Positions 1 to 6,333 of a stretch of DNA of 7,979 nt are shown in pieces. The position numbers were made by a program, and so were the translations under genes. This stretch comes from Phycisphaeraceae bacterium (GTDB taxonomy: Bacteria; Planctomycetota; Phycisphaerae; Phycisphaerales; Phycisphaeraceae). A model generated the notes under the pieces. The model was not told the origin of the DNA. It did no database searches and saw nothing but the letters and a program-made list of their open reading frames with translations. Location of the stretch: positions 1 to 7,979 of the forward strand of contig JADZET010000165.1 in the NCBI GenBank assembly GCA_020850375.1. The letters are read 5' to 3'. Positions within the stretch are counted from its first letter, which is position 1; every line of letters starts with the position of its first letter.

Positions 1-939
1 CTGGACCTTCTTGCCGAGCTTGTCGGTGAGCTTCTTCCAGCCGGCCCAGTCGTTCTCGGCCAGGCCGTCCTCGATCGAGCGGATGGGGTACTTCTTGCAC
101 CAGTTGGCCCAGTAGTCAGCCATTTCGTCGGAGCTAAAGACCTTTTTGGGGTTGCTCTTGAAGAAGACGTAGCCCTTCTTTTCTTTGTCCCACATCTCGC
201 TGGAGGCTGGGTCGAGGGCGACGAAGATCTGGCGGCCGAAGTCGTACCCGGCGGCCTCGACGGCCTCGGCGATGACCTTCAGGGCGTCCTCGTTGTCGGC
301 GAGGCTGGGGGCGAAGCCGCCCTCGTCGCCGACGGCGGTCGAGAGGTTGCGTTTGGAGAGGACTTTCTTCAGGGCGTGGTAGATCTCGACGCCGGCGCGG
401 AGGGCGTCGCTAAAGTTGTCGAAGCCCCAGGGCTGGATCATGAATTCCTGGAAGTCGACGTTGTTGTCGGCGTGCTTGCCGCCGTTGAGGATGTTCATCA
501 TGGGGACGGGGAGCGTTTTGCCGGCCGTGCCGCCGAGGTAGCGGAAGAGGGGCAGGCCCATGGCCTCGGCGGCGGCGTGGGCGACGGCCATGGAGACGCC
601 GAGGGTGGCGTTGGCGCCGAGCTTGGACTTGGTCTCGGTGCCGTCGAGCTCGACGAGCAGGGCGTCGATGCCCTCCTGGTCGCGGACGTCGAGGCCGATG
701 ATCTCGTTGGCGATCTTTTCGTTGACGTTCTTGACGGCCTTGGTCACGCCCTTGCCGACCCACTGTTTTTTGTCGCCGTCGCGGAGCTCCACGGCCTCGT
801 TCTCGCCGGTGCTGGCGCCGGAGGGGACGGCGGCGCGGCCGGTGGCGCCGCCGGTGAGGTGGACTTCGACCTCGACGGTGGGATTGCCGCGGCTGTCGAG
901 GATCTGACGGCCGACGACGGCTTCGATTTCCATGCTCAT
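1..939 (-). CDS. eno: Enolase, C-terminus cut off by the window edge
   Basis: Phosphopyruvate hydratase, the cytoplasmic glycolytic enzyme that interconverts 2-phosphoglycerate and phosphoenolpyruvate. 313 of the usual ~430 residues are present. The N-terminal domain carries [10 protein letters not shown] (~15-24) and the mobile-loop motif SGASTG (~40-45). The barrel domain carries [15 protein letters not shown] (~146-160) and [15 protein letters not shown] (~204-211) holds Glu206, which corresponds to the general acid/base Glu208 of E. coli. ALDPASSE and [11 protein letters not shown] hold two of the three Mg ligands. The frame runs off the left edge just before the expected third Mg ligand and catalytic Lys region, so the rest is simply outside the window. 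The ATG at 939 is preferred over the in-frame ATG at 933 because AAGAGAGG (955-948) lies 8 nt upstream of it. The gene lies beyond the rpmH terminator and has its own candidate promoter. Long plus-strand frames opposite it are codon-bias shadows. Confidence 0.97.
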   Translation of the reverse strand, partial: MSMEIEAVVGRQILDSRGNPTVEVEVHLTGGATGRAAVPSGASTGENEAVELRDGDKKQWVGKGVTKAVKNVNEKIANEIIGLDVRDQEGIDALLVELDGTETKSKLGANATLGVSMAVAHAAAEAMGLPLFRYLGGTAGKTLPVPMMNILNGGKHADNNVDFQEFMIQPWGFDNFSDALRAGVEIYHALKKVLSKRNLSTAVGDEGGFAPSLADNEDALKVIAEAVEAAGYDFGRQIFVALDPASSEMWDKEKKGYVFFKSNPKKVFSSDEMADYWANWCKKYPIRSIEDGLAENDWAGWKKLTDKLGKKVQ

Positions 940-1027
940 CGGGAAAACCTCTCTTGGAGAATGGGGATAAGGGCGGGACGCCCGGGCCGGTGAGGGTGGG
1001 CGTTGGCGGGGAGCTAACTTCCGGGGG

Positions 1028-1056
1028 AGTTTAGCAAAAAGGACGAATGGAGCCAA
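1028..1056 (-). promoter_or_regulatory. Candidate sigma-70-type promoter of eno
   Basis: On the minus strand, TTGGCT (1056-1051) and TAAACT (1033-1028) are separated by exactly 17 nt, in a locally A/T-richer stretch between the rpmH terminator and eno. Predicted transcription start is near 1021, which gives a leader of about 80 nt. The leader contains a small GGGCG/CGCCC hairpin (971-983). Both hexamers are imperfect, so this is a plausible rather than a secure call. Its position after a terminator means eno needs a promoter about here. Confidence 0.4.
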
Positions 1057-1087
1057 AAAGGAGGTCCCGCCGCGCGATGCGGGCAAG

Positions 1088-1114
1088 AAAAAACCGGGCC
1101 TGTTGGGGCCCGGT
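1088..1114 (-). terminator. Intrinsic terminator after rpmH
   Basis: Read on the minus strand, ACCGGGCC and GGCCCGGT form a perfect 8-bp stem (1114-1107 with 1100-1093) around a 6-nt loop, followed directly by a run of six T (1093-1088). It starts 31 nt past the rpmH stop codon and faces eno. It is the only textbook rho-independent terminator in the window and marks the end of the S55/propeller/rpmH transcription unit. Confidence 0.87.
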
Positions 1115-1145
1115 GGGAGTGACGCGGGAATAAGGCTGCGGCCGC

Positions 1146-1292
1146 TTACAGGCCCGTGGGGTTGATGCGGCGGCCGACGCGGCGCTTGCGGTTGATGGTC
1201 TTGCGGCCGAGCGTGGTCTTCATGCGGGCGCGAAAGCCCAGGTGGCGGACACGCTTGCGGCAGCTCTGCTTCTTGGGGTAGTGCGTGGACAT
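1146..1292 (-). CDS. rpmH: Large ribosomal subunit protein bL34
   Basis: A 48-residue, very basic protein of the 50S subunit, close to the usual 44-50 residues for the family. The core reads [20 protein letters not shown] followed by KRRVGRR. This matches the bL34 signature HGFRxRMxTxxGRxvlxxRRxKGR, with Leu inserted in the HGF position (HLGF). The N-terminus ([14 protein letters not shown]) is a few residues longer than in E. coli. GGAG (1302-1299) lies 6 nt before the ATG. The gene begins 22 bp after the propeller gene's stop and is followed by a strong terminator, so it appears to be the last gene of that unit, although an internal promoter cannot be excluded. In most bacteria rpmH is followed by rnpA and lies near dnaA; neither is here. 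It is too short to appear in ORF lists that use a 65-codon cutoff. Confidence 0.93.
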   Translation of the reverse strand: MSTHYPKKQSCRKRVRHLGFRARMKTTLGRKTINRKRRVGRRINPTGL

Positions 1293-1314
1293 CGGTCGCT
1301 CCAATCAGGGATGA

Positions 1315-4062
1315 CTATCGCTGGGGCACTTGGGCCTGGATCGTCTGATACAGGACGTTGCCCAGGGCATCGGCCACCCGGAGGGTGATCACGCGGGTTC
1401 CAGGCCGGAGCCCGGCCATGTTAACGTCCAGGGTCTCCTCTGTCGAGTCGAAGATCAGGTCGGCGGGCAGGGCGGGCTTCCACTCCTGGCTGGAGTCCAC
1501 GCGGTAGTGCACGGCGGCGACGGCGCTTACGGCGTCGACGAGCTTGGCCCGCAGGCGGACCTGGCGGGCAGAGGGATCGACCTTGAGGTCCTTGATCGTC
1601 GGCGGGGTGTTGTCGACGATCACGGGGTCACCGATCCGGCTGGCCGAGAGGGCCATGGCGCCGGGGTTGTCGGCGCGGTCGTCGGCGATCAGGCGGACCT
1701 GGTATCGGCCGTCGGGGGACTGGCGGGTGTCCCACTCGTACTCGGTGTCGGTCAAGTCCTTGGCCAGGACGAGCCAAGGGGCGGTGGGGTTGCCGCGGTA
1801 CTCGAGGCGGTAGGTCAGGGTGTCCTCGTTGGGGTCGGAGGCCTCCCAGGAGAGCTTGAGGTTGTAGCGCGGCTGCTGGTCGGACTGGTCGTCCGAGCCG
1901 CGGGAGGAGGGCTCGGGGTACTCGCTCTTGAGCGATTCGATGACGGGCTTCTGGTTGGGGACGACGTAGTGAATCTCGACGCCGGCGACCGAGCCGGTGG
2001 CGTCGCCCTTGCTGGTGAAGTTCAGGCGGTACTGGAGGAAGCGGGCGGGCGGCGCGCCGACGTCGAGGCTGTGGGGCAGCAGGGGATTGTCGATGCCGGC
2101 GCGGGGCTGGAGCTCGACGGGGGCGGACCAGTCGGACCAGGGGGCGGCGTCGGGGTCCTCGGCGTTGCCGCTGCGGGTCTGGACGGCGACGGCGGCGCCG
2201 GGCTGGTTGTAGACGGAGACTTCCATCTTGCCCCAGAGGCTGACCTGCTCGGCGTCAAGGACATCGCTGGTAAAACTGCCCTGGTCGGCGAAGCGGCCGC
2301 CGAGGCGCAGGAGCTGGGCGGGGTTGGCCGTGGCGAGCAGGACATCCCCCCCCGGAAGTGTGCTCGCCCCCGGATGTTTGTCTTTCTTCTTGACGGGCAG
2401 GGGGGCCATGGCCAGGACCTGTTGGGGGTCGAGGTCGGCGAGGATGGCGCTCAGGCCGGTCTGGGGATCGACGAGATAGATCTGACCCTCGTTGCCGGTG
2501 GCCACGAGGAGGCGCAGGCCGCCCGTTTCGGCCGATTCACCCGCGTCCCCACTTCCGGGGGCGGGGGAGGCGATGCTGGCGGGGGCGGGCATCAGGCGCA
2601 GGATCATGACCGATTCGCGGAAGACCTCGGTGACCAGGCCGTCGGGCTTGATGCGGTAGACGGCGTTGCCGCCTTCGTCGGAGCTTGAGGAGGAGCGAGA
2701 GGATCCGCCGGCGGAACGGTCGTGGGAGGCGGACTTGGAGGACTTCGACGAGCCCGAAGTCGAGCGGGAGGCGGAGCGCGAGGAGCCGGAGGCGACCTTC
2801 ATGGCCTGCTGGCCGCGGGCCTTCTCGAGGCGTTTGCGGATTTCCTGGCGGAGCTCGTCACGCTGGGCGGCGGTGGGCTCGGTGATGGTGGGTTCGGCTT
2901 GCTCGGGCGGGGCGGCGCTCTCGGGCGCGGGGGCCTCGGGGGTGGGAGGTGTGCTTTCCTCGGCCTGCATTTCCTCGTCGTCGGCCGAGGGCATCTCGTC
3001 GACGCTGGGGGTGGCGGACTCGGGCTCGGGCTGGCCGGTCTGCTCGGCGTCGGTCTCGGTCATGCGTTCGGGCTTGGCCTGGTCGGCGTCGGCGGTGCCG
3101 GCGTAGACGGCGCCGTCGGGCATGACCAGCAGGGCCGCGATCTCGGGCTCCTTGGCGTCGTAGAGGACGAAGGGGGACCAGGGGGAGTCCCCCGAGTCCA
3201 TGTCCCCCCCGGCGGAGCCGGGGGCTGAACCGTGGGCGGGGGGGGTGAGGCGATAGACCAGGCCGTCCTGGTCGGTGCCGGCGTAGAGCCTGCCCGCATC
3301 GTCGCGGCCCAGGCACAGGACGTTGGGCTGCTTGGCCTTGAGGAGGGTGGTGACGGCGGGCTTGGCCTTGTCGGAGACATCGACGCGCAGGACGCGGCCG
3401 CGGTCGCCGGTGGCGACGTAGATGGTCTTGCCGTCGACGAGCAGGTCCCAGACGTAGCGCACGGCGGGGGCGCCGGCGGGGATGGTGTCGGCGGGCGGGC
3501 CGTCCTGCGGCTCGACGGACTGGGTGTCGGCCGGGGCGTCGGGTTTGTCGTCGTCGGCGGGTTTCTCTTCTTCGTCGGCGGGCAGGTCGTCGAAGCTCAC
3601 GAGGTCGACGAGCTTGTCACCGTCGAGCAGAGCCAGGCGGCTGTGGGCGCCGCTGATGCCGACGAGGAGCTTGTCGCCGAGGCGGTCGAGGCAGAAGATC
3701 TGCTCGCCCGCCCCCGGGAGGTGAGCGATCTCGCGCACCTGGCCCTTTTCCTCGACGAGCAGGCGGGCCTCGGCGCCGGCGGCGAGGTAGACCCTGCCGT
3801 CGGGCATGGGCTGGAGGTCGTAGTAGATGGTGGCCGACTCGGGTGTGGCGGCGACTTGCTCGGAAGCGGCCGAGAGCTGGACGCGGCCGGCGCTGGTGAC
3901 GACGGCGTCATGGACCTCGCCGGCGGCGAAGTCATCCTCGGTGACGTGGCGCCAGGAGGCGGGATGGACGGCCCAGGCCAGGGGCGAGGCGAGCAGGGCG
4001 GCGCAGGCCGCGGCCCGCAGCGTCAGGCGCGGCAGGCGATCGAGCATCGGGCGGCAGAGCAT
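1315..4062 (-). CDS. Large secreted protein with propeller-like and fibronectin/Ig-like segments
   Basis: Function not recognised. The N-terminus is a Sec-type signal (basic start, hydrophobic LRAAACAALLASPLAWA at ~15-31). From ~75 to 325 and ~466 to 590 there are blade-like repeats of the form GRVYLAAG, KTIYVATGDRGRVLRVD, GRLYAGTDQDGLVYRL, GAVYAGT, RLLVATGNEGQIYLVD and DVLLATANPAQLLRL, which resemble a beta-propeller. Two low-complexity inserts interrupt them: acidic ~160-196, and ~326-465, which runs from acidic/Pro-rich through a charged helix (~398-420) to a Ser/Arg/Lys-rich stretch. The C-terminal ~600-915 looks like beta-sandwich modules, including a fibronectin-III-like segment (~735-815: LSWEASDPNEDTLTYRLEY, DGRYQVRLIADD) and a final Ig-like segment ending TLRVADALGN. 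No catalytic motif is visible. The ATG at 4062 is 1 bp after the S55-like stop, with AGGAG just upstream, so translation is probably coupled. An exported, substrate-binding or scaffold role is inference. Confidence 0.88.
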   Translation of the reverse strand: MLCRPMLDRLPRLTLRAAACAALLASPLAWAVHPASWRHVTEDDFAAGEVHDAVVTSAGRVQLSAASEQVAATPESATIYYDLQPMPDGRVYLAAGAEARLLVEEKGQVREIAHLPGAGEQIFCLDRLGDKLLVGISGAHSRLALLDGDKLVDLVSFDDLPADEEEKPADDDKPDAPADTQSVEPQDGPPADTIPAGAPAVRYVWDLLVDGKTIYVATGDRGRVLRVDVSDKAKPAVTTLLKAKQPNVLCLGRDDAGRLYAGTDQDGLVYRLTPPAHGSAPGSAGGDMDSGDSPWSPFVLYDAKEPEIAALLVMPDGAVYAGTADADQAKPERMTETDAEQTGQPEPESATPSVDEMPSADDEEMQAEESTPPTPEAPAPESAAPPEQAEPTITEPTAAQRDELRQEIRKRLEKARGQQAMKVASGSSRSASRSTSGSSKSSKSASHDRSAGGSSRSSSSSDEGGNAVYRIKPDGLVTEVFRESVMILRLMPAPASIASPAPGSGDAGESAETGGLRLLVATGNEGQIYLVDPQTGLSAILADLDPQQVLAMAPLPVKKKDKHPGASTLPGGDVLLATANPAQLLRLGGRFADQGSFTSDVLDAEQVSLWGKMEVSVYNQPGAAVAVQTRSGNAEDPDAAPWSDWSAPVELQPRAGIDNPLLPHSLDVGAPPARFLQYRLNFTSKGDATGSVAGVEIHYVVPNQKPVIESLKSEYPEPSSRGSDDQSDQQPRYNLKLSWEASDPNEDTLTYRLEYRGNPTAPWLVLAKDLTDTEYEWDTRQSPDGRYQVRLIADDRADNPGAMALSASRIGDPVIVDNTPPTIKDLKVDPSARQVRLRAKLVDAVSAVAAVHYRVDSSQEWKPALPADLIFDSTEETLDVNMAGLRPGTRVITLRVADALGNVLYQTIQAQVPQR
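2342..2377. repeat. G/C-rich interrupted palindrome inside the propeller gene
   Basis: ACATCC (2342-2347) and GGATGT (2372-2377) form inverted arms around a C-rich core that begins with a run of eight C (2346-2353). The core contains CCCCCGGAAGTG (2349-2360), whose exact reverse complement occurs at 2550-2561 in the same gene. In the coding strand the segment encodes a short Pro/Gly/Ser linker (KHPGASTLPGG, ~563-572) between two blade-like repeats. A shared 12-mer is not by itself beyond chance in sequence this G/C-rich. Confidence 0.4.
3181..3224. repeat. Tandem G/C-rich hairpins inside the propeller gene
   Basis: Two perfect short hairpins lie side by side: GGGGG-AGT-CCCCC (3181-3193), and an 8-bp stem CCCCCGGC/GCCGGGGG with a GGA loop (3206-3224). 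A run of eight G follows at 3238-3245. In the coding strand the region encodes the Gly/Ser/Asp-rich linker around residues 277-295, between blade-like repeats. It looks like an insertion that was tolerated in a linker, but there is no second full copy in this window to prove a mobile origin. Confidence 0.45.
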
Positions 4063-4074
4063 GTCAGGACTCCT
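4060..4074 (-). promoter_or_regulatory. Stop-start junction and ribosome binding site between the two secreted-protein genes
   Basis: The minus strand reads TGACATG here: the TGA of the S55-like gene (4066-4064), one base, then the ATG of the propeller gene (4062-4060). The binding site AGGAG (4074-4070) lies inside the last codons of the upstream gene. This spacing supports the ATG at 4062 and suggests translational coupling, so that the two proteins are made in linked amounts. Confidence 0.75.
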
Positions 4075-6190
4075 GGTGGCCTGGGTGGTCGGAAGGTTGT
4101 TGGGATGGGGTGTTCGGCCCGGGCGAGCCGTCCTCGCCGCCGTCGGGCAGATGGGTCTGGACCTCGTGTTCGCCGGCGGGGGCGTCGGGCGAGCGGACCT
4201 GGATGGTGATGGTCTTGGCCCCGCCGACGACCAGGCCCAGCGGGTAGCGGCGGGTCTGGAAAGAGCGGACCTCGCCGGCCTGGGCCGAGTCGATCAGGGG
4301 CTCGAGCAGCGCGGCCCGGCTCGAGGGCAGGTTCGGCAGCTCGGTCGAGCCGATGGACATGCCCTGGGTCGGCAGGCTCATGGTCAGGTAGAGCTCGTCG
4401 GCGGGGACGGCGGTGAGGGTCTGGAGCGAGGCGAACAGGTCGTCGATGTTGCGGGGCAGGGAGAGGTGGGCCCGGCTGGCGATCAGTTGACGGGCGAAGG
4501 ACTCGGCGCTGCCGACGCGGATCTCATACTCGCCCGGGGGCAGGTCGGCGGGGATGGGCATCTCGACGCGCATGGTCCGCGGGGCCTGGCGGAAGGGCTT
4601 GAGGCGGAGGGTGATGCCCAGGGCCCGGCCGGCGTAGACCTCCAGGGCGTCGGGCTGAGCGTCGAGCAGCTCGGCCGATTCGACGCCGGGCAGGACCTCG
4701 ATGCTCAGATCGAGCGAGCGGGGCAGCACGACCTGGAAGGGGTTGTCGATCAGGGCGACGGTCGGCTGGACGAGCGGGACGGTGACGTCGGCGCTCGTTG
4801 CCTCGGGCAGGACCTCACGGATGCGCAGGGTGCGTCCCCCGTCGTAGGTGACCGAGCCGGACATCACGACGGTGTTTTCCGGGGAGGGGGTGTACTGGGC
4901 GATCAGGCTCTGTGCGGCGGCGACGCCGAGGACCGCCGGGGCGTAGTCGCGGTCGCGGACACCCTGGTAGTGGTAGGTTTTCTCTTCCTGGTTCGGGTGC
5001 TTGACGCGGACGGTCATGTCGATGGTTTCGTAGCCGATGCCGGGTCGGCAGTAGATGCCGGTGGCCTCGTCGCGGACGAGTGTGCCGTAGAGGGCGCCGC
5101 TGCCGCCGACCTTGAAGGAGCTGGTGACCAGGGGCTGGATGAAGTGGACGAATCCGCTGGCCACGGGCAGGCGGCGTGGTCCCAGGGCGTCCATGGCGTG
5201 TCCGAAGGCCAGGACCGAGCCGTCGTCGAGGACGGCGGTGATGGTCCCGAGGGCTGAGAAGTCGACGTCGCCCCAGACCAGGGGGATGCTCAGGATGCCG
5301 CCGGGGACCATGGGGATGGCCTTGGGGTCGATGCCGAACGGGGGCGCGCCGGCGACGTCGCCTGGCGCGGCGACGGGGATCAGGCCCGTCGAGGCCAGCA
5401 GCGGCCGCAGAAGGTCGGCCAAGTCGGCCGAGGGGACGGCGAGGGGGAGCATCAGGCGTGCGGGCGAGCCGGGGATGCCCGGCGGCCCGGCGACGGTTCG
5501 CGAGCCGTCGGCCTCGGCGGCGGGCGGGGCCTGGGGTGCGAGGATCTGGGCGAGGAGGCGGGCCTTGAAATTGTTTGCGGTCTTGGGCTGGGCGTCGAGC
5601 AGCTGCGTCAGCCCGGCGGTGAGGCTCCCGGCGGGGCGTGAGCCGGGCGAGGGGCGATCGGGATCACTCGGCGTCAGCGTCCGGCCGTCGTCGCGCTCGG
5701 CGATCGGGAGCATCTGCTCGATGGGCTGGACACCAACGTAGCAATCCTTGGAGAGGTTGTAGCCATAGGCGAAGGCGCCGAGCAGTCGGCCGCCCCTGCC
5801 GAGCTCGTGCGGCTCGTCGTCGGACCAGAGGTAGATCGGCGAGCCGGACATGCCGGCGACGGGGCCGGACAGCTGCATCCGCTCGTCCGGGCAGCGGATC
5901 CAGACGATGCCGAGGCGCGGGCCGAAGTCGGACATGACGCTGACGACCTCGACGGGGAAGGGCTCGACGGTGATGCCATGAAACACTGTCATCCCGTAGC
6001 CCCGCATGCCGGGGCGGACGTCGCGCATGGCGATGATGGGCGTCGAGAGGGTGGCCCCGGCCGCGGGGGGGGGCGTGGCGACGGGCTGGGCGAGCGAGGT
6101 CGCGGGCGCGAGGAGCTGGCCGGCCAGCACGCCGAGGAGGAACCAGAGCGAGGGTCGACGCGGCGTCGCCGAGGGGAGTTTGCGGCTCAT
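4064..6190 (-). CDS. Secreted SpoIVB/S55-peptidase-like protein
   Basis: A 708-residue exported protein. It has a basic start, a hydrophobic stretch (SLWFLLGVLAGQLLAPATSLA, ~14-34) and a likely cleavage after TSLA. Residues ~52-165 carry the hallmark opening of S55-related proteins: MRDVRPGMRGYGMTVF, then GPVAGMSGSPIY (~109-120) and LLGAFAYGYN. The serine-protease-like motif GMSGSP contains the candidate nucleophile Ser115. A second block near 305-365 contains VLAFGHAMDALG with the candidate His331. In B. subtilis SpoIVB the His precedes the Ser (His236, Asp363, Ser378); here the order is reversed, and no catalytic Asp can be assigned confidently. Residues ~165-300 are Ala/Pro-rich. The C-terminal ~470-690 is beta-rich (DLPPGEYEIRVGSAES). 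No PDZ domain is obvious. No sporulation role is implied: similar proteins occur in non-sporulating bacteria. No strong ribosome binding site precedes the ATG, and no upstream in-frame start was found nearby. It is the first gene of the operon with the propeller gene and rpmH. Protease activity is unproven. Confidence 0.85.
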   Translation of the reverse strand: MSRKLPSATPRRPSLWFLLGVLAGQLLAPATSLAQPVATPPPAAGATLSTPIIAMRDVRPGMRGYGMTVFHGITVEPFPVEVVSVMSDFGPRLGIVWIRCPDERMQLSGPVAGMSGSPIYLWSDDEPHELGRGGRLLGAFAYGYNLSKDCYVGVQPIEQMLPIAERDDGRTLTPSDPDRPSPGSRPAGSLTAGLTQLLDAQPKTANNFKARLLAQILAPQAPPAAEADGSRTVAGPPGIPGSPARLMLPLAVPSADLADLLRPLLASTGLIPVAAPGDVAGAPPFGIDPKAIPMVPGGILSIPLVWGDVDFSALGTITAVLDDGSVLAFGHAMDALGPRRLPVASGFVHFIQPLVTSSFKVGGSGALYGTLVRDEATGIYCRPGIGYETIDMTVRVKHPNQEEKTYHYQGVRDRDYAPAVLGVAAAQSLIAQYTPSPENTVVMSGSVTYDGGRTLRIREVLPEATSADVTVPLVQPTVALIDNPFQVVLPRSLDLSIEVLPGVESAELLDAQPDALEVYAGRALGITLRLKPFRQAPRTMRVEMPIPADLPPGEYEIRVGSAESFARQLIASRAHLSLPRNIDDLFASLQTLTAVPADELYLTMSLPTQGMSIGSTELPNLPSSRAALLEPLIDSAQAGEVRSFQTRRYPLGLVVGGAKTITIQVRSPDAPAGEHEVQTHLPDGGEDGSPGPNTPSQQPSDHPGHQES

Positions 6191-6196
6191 TCGCCA

Positions 6197-6225
6197 AGCG
6201 TAATCGAAGGTCTGAACATTGACAA
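6197..6225 (-). promoter_or_regulatory. Candidate promoter of the S55-like/propeller/rpmH operon
   Basis: On the minus strand TTGTCA (6225-6220, five of six consensus bases) is followed after 17 nt by a weak TACGCT (6202-6197). The predicted transcription start falls at about the A of the S55-like ATG (6190). That would make the mRNA leaderless and would fit the lack of a clear ribosome binding site. The -10 box is poor and the -35 partly arises from the near-palindromic TTGACAA shared with the opposite promoter, so confidence is low. Confidence 0.3.
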
Positions 6226-6247
6226 GGATCGGAGGGTGTTCGATACT
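6219..6247 (+). promoter_or_regulatory. Sigma-70-type promoter of rnc
   Basis: A perfect TTGACA (6219-6224), a 17-nt spacer and GATACT (6242-6247) face rnc. Predicted start is near 6254, which gives a leader of about 80 nt before the ATG at 6334. This is the best promoter match in the window. Its -35 box overlaps that of the candidate minus-strand promoter. Confidence 0.62.
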
Positions 6248-6250
6248 CCG

Positions 6251-6315
6251 GCGGGCCTTTCGGCGCGCCCGCGGCGGCCTTGGCGGGCGGGTGCTCGACC
6301 GGGTCCGAGGGCCCG
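6251..6315 (+). promoter_or_regulatory. Structured 5' leader of rnc
   Basis: The inferred leader contains GCGGGC/GCCCGC arms (6251-6256 and 6267-6272), and CGGGTC/GGCCCG arms around a CGAG tetraloop (6300-6315, one G-U pair). In E. coli, RNase III cuts a stem-loop in its own leader and so limits its own synthesis. A similar role here is inference only; the stems are short and G/C-rich sequence folds easily. Confidence 0.28.
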
Positions 6316-6333
6316 AACGCGGCGGAGCGATCG

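Noticed and set aside
376..993. A 205-codon plus-strand frame opposite enolase
   Set aside because: Exact shadow of the eno gene; low-complexity composition and no family resemblance.
1055..1133. AAAAAGGAGG followed by ATG and an 18-codon frame on the plus strand
   Set aside because: The frame runs through the rpmH terminator hairpin and has no conserved features; the purine-rich match lies between the candidate eno promoter and the terminator.
3827..5257. A 476-codon open frame on the plus strand opposite the S55-like and propeller genes, and similar long frames at 1330-2688 and 3232-4209
   Set aside because: Highly repetitive Gly/Ala/Asp/Val composition typical of the antisense of G/C-biased codons, no recognisable domain, and they lie fully opposite well-supported genes.
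6280..6333. An upstream TTG start that would lengthen RNase III by 18 residues
   Set aside because: No ribosome binding site recognised for it, and family similarity starts right after the ATG at 6334, which has GGAG 6 nt upstream.
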